NCBI GenBank assembly: GCA_947245585.1
Contig: CAMXPV010000002.1
Coordinates: 1-64,000 of the forward strand
DNA from: an uncultured Lachnospiraceae bacterium
GTDB taxonomy: Bacteria > Bacillota > Clostridia > Lachnospirales > Lachnospiraceae
Direction: 5' to 3'
Length of the DNA stretch: 64,000 nt
Shown here: in pieces, positions 46,720 through 55,038 of the stretch
Position numbering within the stretch: the stretch's first letter is position 1
Layout of the letters: the number at the start of each line of letters is the position of its first letter
The notes under the pieces: model-generated
Told to the model about the DNA's origin: nothing
Seen by the model: the letters and a program-made list of their open reading frames with translations, nothing else
The model's database searches: none
Made by a program: the position numbers and the translations under genes

Positions 46720-48216
46720 CTACCTGTCAAAATCGTCTCCCGCTGCGATGTCCAAATCGTAGTGCATATCGGCCTCCGCAATGCTGTAATCGTAATCCAT
46801 TTCCCGTTTTACATGCTTTTTGGGCAGCGGCAGGGGATTTTCAATAAATCGGGGTTTCTCCACAGGCACCGGTTCCGGCGCTTTTTTTGCCATATCAGCT
46901 TCTGCTTCGCTATCCTTTACCGCTGCGTTAATTTCCTCAATTTTTTCCCGCACAAGCTCCGCCTGTCCGCCATACAGGACGCTCTTTAGCCCGAGACCTG
47001 CCATGACGCTCCAGAAAAAAAACATGACGACGCCAAAACCGGCGACGGTGGCATCAACAAAGAAAGCCGGTGTCACAAGAAGACAGGGCAGAAACCACAG
47101 GGAAAAATCCTGCTCCCGTCCTTTCTTAAAAAACTCAAACACCACAAAGGCCGCTGCGAGAAAAAGAAACGCAAAAAACAGATACTCCGGATACCGGATT
47201 ACCGCAAGCAGCCTCATACTTTCCACATTCGGATGAAAATAGGTATCCGCCCACCACGTCAGACCCTGATAAAAGATAACGCCGCCTAAGGAGGCATCCT
47301 CCGCGATCGCGCCTAAAAAGCCTGCGATTCCGCCAACAATCACAATGAGAAGCTTTCCGATCTGCTGTTTTCTTTCCACATTCCCGTAAATCTTCCCGGT
47401 AAATAACCCGGCTAAAAACAGAAAGAGAACAAAACAGCCTGCTTCCAGATAACACAAAAATCCCAAAAACGCCCCCAAAAGAAATGCGCCCGGCAAACCG
47501 CCATAGAAAAGCCGCCCGGCAAGGGATGCTTTCACAAAGGAAATTACCAGATAAAGTCCTGCCAAAAATAAAGCGGTCAAGAGGCATTCCGGATTAATTG
47601 CATCGACCTTTAGGATAAACGAAGGGGAAAAGGCCAACACCATAAGCACCGTGCACGCCACAAACCGCCCGGCCGCTTTCCGTACAGCCAGATAGGCAAA
47701 AACCATTGCCACCACCTGTAAAAATACTTGAAACAGGATAGCAGCCGCCACACTGTTTCCAAGAAAAGACAGGACGCCACGGAGACTATTTACATACAGA
47801 TCGCTCATTCCGTGGGGAAAAGAAAACCCACCCCCTCCGGCTCTTACCTTGGCAAGTTCATAATAATCGCCCGGTTCAAATGCGTACCCCATTTCATGGA
47901 TAGATGCCGCAAGAAGCCCTTCCCTGATTCTCAAAATCGTGCCAAAAACAAAGGATACGGAAATTGCAAGCGCCTCCGCCATGGAAAAGAAATGGACGGA
48001 AAAGTGGTGCTTTTTTCGTATCGCCCGGCTCGTAATTCTGATTCCCGGATACAGGCCTGACAATACGAGAAAAGGAGCGAAAGCGCCCAGTCCGGCCAGA
48101 GGCTCTCCTATATGGCACACCCACAGCCTGTTTCCAACATAGGCCAGAAGTATAATACAAGCCCCTGCGTAAACAGCCCAGAGCACATAGTCAAACCAAG
48201 TTTTTCGATATATCAT
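46720..48216 (-). CDS. Polytopic membrane protein, possible GT-C-type
   Basis: 498 residues with roughly ten to eleven transmembrane helices and a C-terminal cytoplasmic tail of about 85 residues (Pro/Lys-rich, then acidic). An external loop after TM4 (HEMGYAFEPGDYYELAKVRAGGGGFSFPHG) and the multi-helix layout recall membrane glycosyltransferases of the GT-C fold. I do not see a definite catalytic motif. It lies 37 bp downstream of metY. Function unknown. Confidence 0.75.
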   Translation of the reverse strand: MIYRKTWFDYVLWAVYAGACIILLAYVGNRLWVCHIGEPLAGLGAFAPFLVLSGLYPGIRITSRAIRKKHHFSVHFFSMAEALAISVSFVFGTILRIREGLLAASIHEMGYAFEPGDYYELAKVRAGGGGFSFPHGMSDLYVNSLRGVLSFLGNSVAAAILFQVFLQVVAMVFAYLAVRKAAGRFVACTVLMVLAFSPSFILKVDAINPECLLTALFLAGLYLVISFVKASLAGRLFYGGLPGAFLLGAFLGFLCYLEAGCFVLFLFLAGLFTGKIYGNVERKQQIGKLLIVIVGGIAGFLGAIAEDASLGGVIFYQGLTWWADTYFHPNVESMRLLAVIRYPEYLFFAFLFLAAAFVVFEFFKKGREQDFSLWFLPCLLVTPAFFVDATVAGFGVVMFFFWSVMAGLGLKSVLYGGQAELVREKIEEINAAVKDSEAEADMAKKAPEPVPVEKPRFIENPLPLPKKHVKREMDYDYSIAEADMHYDLDIAAGDDFDR

Positions 48217-48253
48217 AATTTACGTCCTTCTCTTCTGAACTGAAAATGCGTTA

Positions 48254-49537
48254 TCACGCCGTCCCACACGATACGAGCGCCTGCGCGAGATCTTCAATAA
48301 TATCGTCGATATGCTCAAGCCCCACAGAAAGTCTGACCATTTCAGGCGCAACCCCCGCCTCCTTTAACTGCTCTTCGTTCATCTGTCTGTGCGTGTGGCT
48401 TGCAGGGTGCAGGACGCTTGTCCTTGCGTCCGCCACATGGGTGACGATGGCCGCCAGTTTCAACTGATCCATCATTTTCGCGGCTGCTTCCCTGCCGCCC
48501 TTTAACCCGAAGGAAATCACGCCGCAGGTGCCATGCGGCATATACTTTTTTGCCGTCTCATAGTATTTATTTCCGGGCAGGCCAGGATAATTAACCCATG
48601 CCACTTTCTCATGCCCCTCCAAAAACTCCGCACATTTTAGCGCGTTATAACAGTGTCTTTCCATCCGCAGGGGAAGCGTCTCAAGCCCCACATTGAGCAA
48701 AAAAGCGTTCTGCGGCGACTGGATTGACCCAAGATCCCGCATCAGCTGACTGGTCGCCTTCGTGATATAAGCCGCTTTTCCGAATTTTTCCGTGTAGACA
48801 ATGCCGTGGTAGGACTCATCCGGTGTACAAAGACCCGGAAACTTATCCGGGTATGCCGTCCAGTCAAAATTACCGGAATCTACGATACAGCCGCCCACAG
48901 CCATGGCATGTCCGTCCATATATTTCGTGGTGGAGTGTGTCACAATATCCGCTCCCCACTCGAAAGGATTACAATTGATCGGTGTGGCAAAGGTGTTGTC
49001 CACAATCAGCGGAACCTGATGGGCGTGGGCTAGCTTCGCAAATTTTTCTATGTCAAGCACCACCAGCGCCGGGTTTGCGATTGTCTCCGCAAACACACAC
49101 CTCGTATTGTCCTGAAACGCATTTTCAAGCTCCTCTGCAGGCGCGTCCGGATCCACCACCGTACAGGAAATCCCCATCTTTTTCATGGTGCAGGTAATCA
49201 GGTTAAAACTGCCGCCGTAGACCGTGGAGCTCATGACCACATGATCTCCCGCCTCGCAGATATTGAAAATGGCATAGTGGTTCGCCGCCTGCCCGGAGGA
49301 TGTGAGCATGGCCGCCACGCCGCCCTCCAACTCGCATATTTTCGCCGCCACACAGTCGTTCGTAGGGTTCTGCAGTCTGGAATAAAAATAGCCGGCCTCT
49401 TCCAGATCGAAGAGACGCCCCATCTGCTCCGAATTTTCATACTTAAAAGTCGTGCTCTGATAAATCGGAAGCACGCGGGGTTCCCCGCTCTTCGGCTTCC
49501 ATCCCGACTGGATACAGATCGTTTCCTTCTTGTACAT
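48254..49537 (-). CDS. metY: O-acetylhomoserine sulfhydrylase / aminocarboxypropyltransferase
   Basis: PLP enzyme that makes homocysteine from O-acetylhomoserine and sulfide (Met17/MetY type); its product feeds MetH. The Cys/Met-metabolism PLP family motifs are present: SRLQNPTND, SSGQAANH, DNTFATP and the PLP lysine in HSTTKYMDGH. From ATG 49537 (GGAGGAT upstream) it has 427 residues, the typical length. The closely related cystathionine gamma-synthase is shorter, which argues against that alternative. It starts 11 bp after yebC. Confidence 0.95.
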   Translation of the reverse strand: MYKKETICIQSGWKPKSGEPRVLPIYQSTTFKYENSEQMGRLFDLEEAGYFYSRLQNPTNDCVAAKICELEGGVAAMLTSSGQAANHYAIFNICEAGDHVVMSSTVYGGSFNLITCTMKKMGISCTVVDPDAPAEELENAFQDNTRCVFAETIANPALVVLDIEKFAKLAHAHQVPLIVDNTFATPINCNPFEWGADIVTHSTTKYMDGHAMAVGGCIVDSGNFDWTAYPDKFPGLCTPDESYHGIVYTEKFGKAAYITKATSQLMRDLGSIQSPQNAFLLNVGLETLPLRMERHCYNALKCAEFLEGHEKVAWVNYPGLPGNKYYETAKKYMPHGTCGVISFGLKGGREAAAKMMDQLKLAAIVTHVADARTSVLHPASHTHRQMNEEQLKEAGVAPEMVRLSVGLEHIDDIIEDLAQALVSCGTA

Positions 49538-49548
49538 GTTATCCTCCA

Positions 49549-50277
49549 TCATTCGTCCCAATTATGGTACACTGCCTGCACGTCATCGTCCTCTTCGAGA
49601 AGATCCAACGTTCTTTGCAGATTCTTAATGGCGCCTTCGTCAGTCAGCTCCACCCAGTTTTGCGGAATCATCGTCACCTCGGAGGAAATCGGGATAATAC
49701 CTGCCTCCTTCAGCGCTTCGTCCACCGCGCTCCACTGGTCCGGATCTGTGTAGATCTCATAGCTGTCCTCCTCCTCAGAGAAGTCTTCTGCATCTGCATC
49801 CAAAACCATCATCATCAAGTCATCCGCATCCATGCTGCACTCTTCTTTGTCAATAATGATAAGCCCCTTTTTATCAAACATAAAGGAGACACAGCCCTGT
49901 GTGCCGATACTGCCGTTTCCTTTTGTAAAAGCGCTTCTGACATTGGCCGCCGTGCGGTTGATATTGTCCGTCAGTGCATCCACAATGATGGCTACGCCGT
50001 TTGGCCCATACCCTTCATAAGTGACATACTTGTAGTCCACGTTTCCACCTTCGCCGGCAGCTTTCTTAATGCCCCGGTCGATGGTATCGTTTGGCATGTT
50101 ATTTGCCTTTGCCTTGGCGATCACCTGAGCCAGCTTGAAATTGTTTGCCGGATCCGGGCCGCCCTCCTTTACTGCCACGGCAATTTCTCTTCCGATAATG
50201 GTAAAGATTTTACCCTTCGCCGCATCGTTCTTTTCTTTCTTGTGTTTGATATTCGCAAATTTTGAATGTCCTGACAT
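49549..50277 (-). CDS. YebC/PmpR-family transcriptional/translation factor
   Basis: A 242-residue YebC-family protein. The MSGHSKFANIKHKKEKNDAAKG start and the GPNGVAIIVDALTDNINRTAANVR core are diagnostic. Members bind DNA as regulators, and newer work links some to relief of ribosome stalling at proline runs; which applies here is not evident. GAAAGGATG precedes the ATG. It lies after the CNNM transporter gene and before metY. Confidence 0.95.
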   Translation of the reverse strand: MSGHSKFANIKHKKEKNDAAKGKIFTIIGREIAVAVKEGGPDPANNFKLAQVIAKAKANNMPNDTIDRGIKKAAGEGGNVDYKYVTYEGYGPNGVAIIVDALTDNINRTAANVRSAFTKGNGSIGTQGCVSFMFDKKGLIIIDKEECSMDADDLMMMVLDADAEDFSEEEDSYEIYTDPDQWSAVDEALKEAGIIPISSEVTMIPQNWVELTDEGAIKNLQRTLDLLEEDDDVQAVYHNWDE

Positions 50278-50314
50278 GTCTTTTCATCCTTTCTCTAATA
50301 TAATATATTGTGTT

Positions 50315-51703
50315 TTATTCTTCCTCTTCTTTTACCCGTCTTGCGGACACCGTCTGAATCATATGATCCTTTACTTCCATAATACGGAAAGTGAAGCCTC
50401 CATAATCAAACTCAAAATCCTCCCCCTCCTCAGGAATATGCTCAAGTCTGGAAATCACAAAACCGTTCACGGTATCAAAGGGTTCGTCTTCAAATGAAAT
50501 CTGCAGCTTTTCTTCCAGTTCCTCCAGAGGCATCATGCCCTGAATCACATAGTGGTCCGCTCCGTTCTCCTTTATGTAAGTGGCATCCTCGTCATACTCA
50601 TCCTGAATATTGCCGACGATCTCCTCAAGAATATCCTCAAGCGCCACAAGTCCGGCTGTCTGTCCATATTCGTCAATTACGATCACCATCTGGATCTTCT
50701 CTTTGCGCATGACCTGAAAGAGATCATTTATCTTTCGTTTCTCCGTGATAAACCGCGGTTCTCGCAACAGTCCCTTAATTTTTCCAATCGGACGGTTTCG
50801 CATTTTTTCATTCATTTGCATCCGCATGACATCCTTTAAATGCAAAATGCCGATGATGTGATCTATGGTCTCATCATATACCGGAAAACGGCTGTTGTGC
50901 GCCTCCACGATAAAAGCCGCCGCCTCCTGCAGCGTCATCGTACAGTCGATGGCAATCAGATTGTTTCTGTTGATCATAATATCCTTGGCTTCCTTGTCGC
51001 CATACTCAAAGATATTTGTGATCATCTCCGCCTCGTTGGCGTGAAGAATCCCCTGTTCATGGCCTACACTCACCATGGAAAGAATCTCTTCTTCCGTCAC
51101 GTCCTCGCGGTCGTCCGCATCCCGCACGCCGAACAGGTGCAAAACCATCTTAGACGTGACAAAGACAAGACTGCTGAAGGGCGACACGATTCGCACATAA
51201 AAATAGAAAGGTGTTACCAACGCGTGAAGCCACTCATCCGGATGCCTGGCCGCCGCTTTCTTTGGCACCATAACGCCCACAGTCATAATTATGTACAAAA
51301 GAAACACCGTCACAACCACGGACACCGCTATCGCCAACGTCCGCAGATAAAATACCGGAAGCGTTCCGAAATGAACGCGCACCTGATCTGATACCAGAAA
51401 AGAAAAATACCTGTTTAAGCGGTACAGAATAAACGCGCCCAAAAGGAGGTTGATTGTCACCACCCCAAGCTGTGTCGCTGTGGCATAAGCCGCATGATTC
51501 TCCACCATGTAGGCAAGCCTTTTCTGTTTCTTTTTCTGTCTTTCCGTCTGCTCCTCCGGCTCTTCGCCGCCCGTACTTCCCTCTTCTCTCTCCGTACCTT
51601 TGCGGCTTTGCATCGCTGTGCTGAAGCCGTAAAAGATCATCTCCAGAACAAGCATGAATACAAACCAGAGGATGTTGCTACTGCCCGAGCCGACCTCTTC
51701 CAT
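50315..51703 (-). CDS. CNNM/CorC-type divalent-cation transporter
   Basis: 462 residues. DUF21/CNNM membrane domain (about 1-205) with helices near 5-25, 75-95, 110-140 and 175-195. A CBS pair (about 215-345) begins IMINRNNLIAIDCTMTLQEAAAFI, and the C-terminal CorC/HlyC domain contains the DEYGQTAGLVALEDILEEIVG motif. The family mediates Mg/Na or Co efflux; older names call it hemolysin-like. It is the only gene before yebC in its transcript, and its promoter carries a palindrome. Confidence 0.9.
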   Translation of the reverse strand: MEEVGSGSSNILWFVFMLVLEMIFYGFSTAMQSRKGTEREEGSTGGEEPEEQTERQKKKQKRLAYMVENHAAYATATQLGVVTINLLLGAFILYRLNRYFSFLVSDQVRVHFGTLPVFYLRTLAIAVSVVVTVFLLYIIMTVGVMVPKKAAARHPDEWLHALVTPFYFYVRIVSPFSSLVFVTSKMVLHLFGVRDADDREDVTEEEILSMVSVGHEQGILHANEAEMITNIFEYGDKEAKDIMINRNNLIAIDCTMTLQEAAAFIVEAHNSRFPVYDETIDHIIGILHLKDVMRMQMNEKMRNRPIGKIKGLLREPRFITEKRKINDLFQVMRKEKIQMVIVIDEYGQTAGLVALEDILEEIVGNIQDEYDEDATYIKENGADHYVIQGMMPLEELEEKLQISFEDEPFDTVNGFVISRLEHIPEEGEDFEFDYGGFTFRIMEVKDHMIQTVSARRVKEEEE

Positions 51704-51753
51704 AATGTTTATTTTTCTCCTTCTTCATAAATAAAACAATTGGCTATTCGACC

Positions 51754-51787
51754 TTGATATCATATCAATTATTATCCTACGTGTCAA
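51754..51787 (-). promoter_or_regulatory. Promoter with palindrome upstream of the CNNM gene
   Basis: Minus-strand TTGACA (51782-51787), 17-bp spacer, TATGAT (51759-51764). A perfect 7+1+7 palindrome, TTGATAT-C-ATATCAA (51754-51768), covers the -10. Confidence 0.75.
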
Positions 51788-51802
51788 ATCCGCCTTCTTA
51801 TC

Positions 51803-52144
51803 CTATGTACCCAATTCCAGACTGATCATCAGACCCTCATTTACCGCCCGCATAATATCAGAATCCAGATGGCAGACTCTGTCTTTCAGCCGCTGTTTGT
51901 CTATGGTGCGCAGCTGTTCCAATAAAATGACAGAATCCTTTACCATGTCATACTTTCCGGCGCTTAACTCTATATGGGTTGGGAGCTTCGCCTTATTCAT
52001 CTTTGAGGTGATCGCCGCGCAGATCACGGTAGGACTGTGTCTGTTTCCCACATCGTTCTGTATGATAAGTACCGGGCGCACGCCGCCCTGCTCAGATCCC
52101 ACCACGGGGCGCAGATCTGCATAATAAATGTCTCCTCTTCTCAT
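51803..52144 (-). CDS. MazF/PemK-type endoribonuclease toxin (EndoA-like)
   Basis: 113 residues from ATG 52144 (GGAAG upstream). Typical MazF SH3-like barrel: [30 protein letters not shown] with the catalytic arginine, and the [10 protein letters not shown] threonine motif. It lies downstream of alr, as ndoA does in Bacillus. However, the small EndoAI antitoxin gene normally between them is not seen in the 117-bp gap. RNA cleavage is inferred from family. Confidence 0.93.
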   Translation of the reverse strand: MRRGDIYYADLRPVVGSEQGGVRPVLIIQNDVGNRHSPTVICAAITSKMNKAKLPTHIELSAGKYDMVKDSVILLEQLRTIDKQRLKDRVCHLDSDIMRAVNEGLMISLELGT

Positions 52145-52198
52145 TACCCTACACTTCCTTTGACCTTTCACTTAAAAACAGCCTTTGTTTTCTGTTTT

Positions 52199-52215
52199 CG
52201 GCAATAGTATTGCCG
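52199..52215. repeat. Palindrome in the alr-mazF gap
   Basis: CGGCAAT-AGT-ATTGCCG, perfect 7-bp arms with a 3-nt loop, 46 bp after the alr stop. No T-run follows on either strand, so it is not an obvious terminator; it might be an operator or RNA processing site. Confidence 0.5.
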
Positions 52216-52261
52216 TCCTTCTTCGGTCGTATTCAGGATAATGGTCCGTTTTTTGCCAACT

Positions 52262-53443
52262 CTAAAAAGTGTCTGCACTGTAATCTGCTGTACCGATCAC
52301 TTCGCCGTCCTTCAAATAGATCCTAGGAATCCGCTTTCCAAGATCACAGGCCAGCTCATAGTTAAATCTGCCGGAAAGTGTTCCCAAGCTCTCCATGGTG
52401 ATCTCTTCCGCCCCGTCCCTTCCGATCAGGGTCACCTCGTCACCCTCCACAACCCCGGAAATATCTGACACATCCACCATAAACTGGTCCATGCACACTC
52501 TGCCGAGAATTTTTGCCCGCTTACCCCTGATCAGCACATAACCTTTATTGGAAAGGCTTCTCGGATAACCGTCCCCATACCCAACCGGCACAGTGGCAAT
52601 CCGCATCCGCTTCTTTGTCACATAGGTTCCTCCATAACTTACGGGCGTTCCCGCCTCCACCTCTTTGATATAGACAAGATGGCTTTTCAGCGAGAGGACA
52701 GGCTGCAGGGAAAGGCAGTCTTTCGTCACTTCCTCGGAGGGCGACAATCCGTACAGCGTAATACCTGCACGCACCGCAGAGAGATTTGCTTCCGGCATTG
52801 TCAAAATTCCCGCGCTATTGGAACAATGTTCGATGGGAATTTCTTTCCCCGTTCGGCATTTTACCTTTTCCACAAATTCTGTGAACCGAGAAAGCTGTTC
52901 ATTTGCCGATTTCTTATCCCTCTCATCCGCCCTGGCAAAATGGGTAAAGATGCCTTCCACAACAATATGTTGTAAACCCAAAGCCCAATCCATAAAGGCA
53001 AGCCCCTCTTCGTCGGTCCGTATCCCGATCCGTGACATACCCGTGTCCACCTTCACATGCACAAAGGCCTTTTTCCCTAATTTCCCGGCACAGGCATTCA
53101 GTTCTTCCAACATATCCCTTCTGAAAACGGCAGGACGAATCTCCTGCCTGATCAGTTCTTCATAACAGTAGGGAAAGGTATAGCCCAGAATGAGAATTGG
53201 TTTTTTGAGTCCCGCCCTCCGCAAGAGAAAGGCCTCCTCCGCCGTGGCCGTCGCATGGCCAAACACATAGGAAAGCGTTTCCAGTTCCCTGCCGATGGGC
53301 ACGGCACCATGGCCATAACCGTCCGTCTTAATCACTCCGATCATCTTAGTTTCCGGCGACAACTTACCGTACATCCGATCCATATTACGTCGAACCTCAG
53401 AAAGGTCCACTGCCGCATACACTCTCTGGTATTGCTCCCACAT
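52262..53443 (-). CDS. alr: Alanine racemase
   Basis: PLP enzyme that supplies D-alanine for peptidoglycan. The TIM-barrel half has PLP-Lys39 in VIKTDGYGHG. The C-terminal half has RAGITLYGLSP, with the family's RxGxxLYG region, and CMDQFMVDVS. At 393 residues it is standard. A promoter overlaps the preceding terminator at 53463-53491. mazF follows downstream. Confidence 0.96.
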   Translation of the reverse strand: MWEQYQRVYAAVDLSEVRRNMDRMYGKLSPETKMIGVIKTDGYGHGAVPIGRELETLSYVFGHATATAEEAFLLRRAGLKKPILILGYTFPYCYEELIRQEIRPAVFRRDMLEELNACAGKLGKKAFVHVKVDTGMSRIGIRTDEEGLAFMDWALGLQHIVVEGIFTHFARADERDKKSANEQLSRFTEFVEKVKCRTGKEIPIEHCSNSAGILTMPEANLSAVRAGITLYGLSPSEEVTKDCLSLQPVLSLKSHLVYIKEVEAGTPVSYGGTYVTKKRMRIATVPVGYGDGYPRSLSNKGYVLIRGKRAKILGRVCMDQFMVDVSDISGVVEGDEVTLIGRDGAEEITMESLGTLSGRFNYELACDLGKRIPRIYLKDGEVIGTADYSADTF

Positions 53444-53462
53444 CCTGCTCTCCCCTTACTCT

Positions 53463-53491
53463 ATCTTATTCAACTGCTGAAATTCTGCCAA
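53463..53491 (-). promoter_or_regulatory. alr promoter
   Basis: Minus-strand TTGGCA (53486-53491), 17-bp spacer, TAAGAT (53463-53468). The -35 overlaps the T-run of the upstream terminator. Leader about 15-20 nt. Confidence 0.55.
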
Positions 53492-53522
53492 AAAGACGCC
53501 TAAGCCCTAAGGCTTCGGCGTC
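53490..53522 (-). terminator. Terminator of the rex operon
   Basis: Stem GACGCC/GGCGTC (53495-53500 with 53517-53522) plus inner AGCC/GGCT pairing, then TTTTT on the minus strand. It overlaps the last codons of the coiled-coil gene. Confidence 0.85.
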
Positions 53523-54256
53523 TGCGCCTCCTCATTCGCATTCAATGCGTCATTGTCAGTCTTTCCTGCTTCTTCCCTCTGTCCCGTCTGGGCATTCTGC
53601 GGTTGTCCGTCCTGTTTTTCCGCAGCTGCCTCCTCCTTCTTGCGGTATTTCTCCTCCGGATCATACTCCATATCAAAAAGTTCAATCACCTCAGCGCCAA
53701 AAATATCGTGCATATAGGCGTAGAGTTTGTTGATCACGGCTTCTTTTTCCTTTTTGCGCACAACCTTTTTTTTCAGTTCCCGCCTGATCCCGCTGATCCA
53801 CTCCTCAATCTCATCAAGTTCCTTTGTATTATTTTTCAATTTCTTATAACAGACATCCATCGTAATGAGCATGAGCTGGTTGTTCATCTGACTGATCTGT
53901 CTTGGCAGCTCCACCAGTTCTTCCTCGTAGGCATCCATCTTTTCATTGCACTCTTCAATCAGGCGCTTGTGATCTGCCATATCCTTGTCCTGCTTTTTGG
54001 TAGGATGTTCCCCCATCTCATCGGCAAGGATCACGACCTCATCCATCAGCTTTTTTTTCAATTTCTTAATTTCCTTCGTCTCCGAAGATAATTTTGCCTG
54101 CCGTTTTAAGAGGTCGTTTAACGCCTTTTCCAATCCTTTCAATTCCGGGGTAAACTCCGATTGCGTAAAAAGTTTATGCCATTTATTATCGAGCGTCAAT
54201 ATCGGGATCTTTTTCCCTACCAACGCTTCTTTAAACATTTCATCTGTTCTGGCCAT
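53507..54256 (-). CDS. Coiled-coil protein encoded behind rex
   Basis: 249 residues, family not recognised. Residues 40-190 are almost entirely Lys/Glu-rich helix, strongly predicted coiled coil. A short segment (INKLYAYMHDIFGAEVIELFD) and a low-complexity Glu/Gln/Ala tail follow. No signal peptide or membrane helix. ATG 54256 is chosen for its AAAGG; a TTG lies 9 bp upstream. The first 17 bp overlap the rex 3' end, so it is translationally tied to the redox repressor. Confidence 0.8.
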   Translation of the reverse strand: MARTDEMFKEALVGKKIPILTLDNKWHKLFTQSEFTPELKGLEKALNDLLKRQAKLSSETKEIKKLKKKLMDEVVILADEMGEHPTKKQDKDMADHKRLIEECNEKMDAYEEELVELPRQISQMNNQLMLITMDVCYKKLKNNTKELDEIEEWISGIRRELKKKVVRKKEKEAVINKLYAYMHDIFGAEVIELFDMEYDPEEKYRKKEEAAAEKQDGQPQNAQTGQREEAGKTDNDALNANEEAQTPKP

Positions 54257-54917
54257 TGCCGTCAACCTTTCCGCTTGTCCTACTCTCCTCCTGTGAGGAA
54301 GAAATGTTATAGGACAGCTTCATCAGACTGTCTGAAAGATGCACATTTTCCACTTGAATATGTTCTGGTACGGGCAGATCTACATGGGCGAAATTCCATA
54401 TGCCCTTGATGCCGCAGTCAGCCAATTTTTTAGCCACCTCCACAGCAGAATTCTTCGGAATGGCAAGCACTGCGATATCAATATCATTCTCCCGGATAAA
54501 GTCAGCCATTTGCTCCATGGGACGCACTTCGATACCCCGTATTGTTTTTTCGCATATCCCGGGATCACAGTCAAAAATCCCACGGAATATAAAACCGCGC
54601 CGCTCAAAATTCGTGTAATTGACAAGCGCCTGCCCTAAATGCCCCGCTCCCACAATAATCAACCGATGTTCCCGGTCAAGCCCCAGTATTTTTCTGATCT
54701 CGTCATAGAGATACCCAACGTTGTAGCCGTACCCCTGTTGGCCGAAACCGCCGAAGGTATTTAAATCCTGTCTGATCTGTGAAGCCGTCGTCTGCATGAT
54801 ATCCGAAAGCTCCTGGGAAGAAACTCTCTCGATTCCCTCATCCTTAAGCTCCCCCAGATAACGCAGATATCTGGGAAGACGACCGATCACAGCCTGTGAA
54901 ATTTCTTTTTCTTCCAC
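54240..54917 (-). CDS. rex: Redox-sensing transcriptional repressor Rex
   Basis: NADH/NAD-responsive repressor of fermentation and NADH-handling genes. Winged-helix domain (residues 1-80: IGRLPRYLRYLGEL, SSQELSDIMQTTASQIRQDL) and Rossmann domain with VGAGHLGQALVNY near residue 90. Length is 225, slightly longer than usual (about 210). The start is a GTG after a GGGGGA site. A Rex-box palindrome overlaps its own -35, pointing to autoregulation. The ABC-F gene diverges from the same region. Confidence 0.96.
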   Translation of the reverse strand: MEEKEISQAVIGRLPRYLRYLGELKDEGIERVSSQELSDIMQTTASQIRQDLNTFGGFGQQGYGYNVGYLYDEIRKILGLDREHRLIIVGAGHLGQALVNYTNFERRGFIFRGIFDCDPGICEKTIRGIEVRPMEQMADFIRENDIDIAVLAIPKNSAVEVAKKLADCGIKGIWNFAHVDLPVPEHIQVENVHLSDSLMKLSYNISSSQEESRTSGKVDGNGQNR

Positions 54918-54947
54918 AACCGTATCCCCCGCCGTTTTTTTCTTTTA

Positions 54948-54976
54948 ACTATACGCCTTTGTGAAATTCTTGTCAA
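54948..54976 (-). promoter_or_regulatory. rex promoter
   Basis: Minus-strand TTGACA (54971-54976), 17-bp spacer, TATAGT (54948-54953). The -35 lies inside the Rex-like palindrome. Confidence 0.8.
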
Positions 54977-54987
54977 TCAATTGACAC
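54970..54987. promoter_or_regulatory. Rex operator between two divergent promoters
   Basis: TTGTCAAT-CA-ATTGACAC, an 8+2+8 palindrome with 7 of 8 pairs matching and one position away from the clostridial TTGTnAAnnnnTTnACAA Rex consensus. It contains the -35 hexamers of both the rex and ABC-F promoters. Confidence 0.82.
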
Positions 54988-55009
54988 AACCCGTTTCAAT
55001 CTGTACACT
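54981..55009 (+). promoter_or_regulatory. ABC-F gene promoter
   Basis: TTGACA (54981-54986), 17-bp spacer, TACACT (55004-55009). The ATG is 30 bp on, with AAAGGAC upstream. Confidence 0.7.
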
Positions 55010-55038
55010 GAGTATGGTAGAAAGGACAGGTAACGAAC

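Noticed and set aside
52145-52261. Short antitoxin ORF between alr and mazF
   Set aside because: Open stretches of about 25-28 codons exist but none has a start codon and ribosome site, and none resembles EndoAI.
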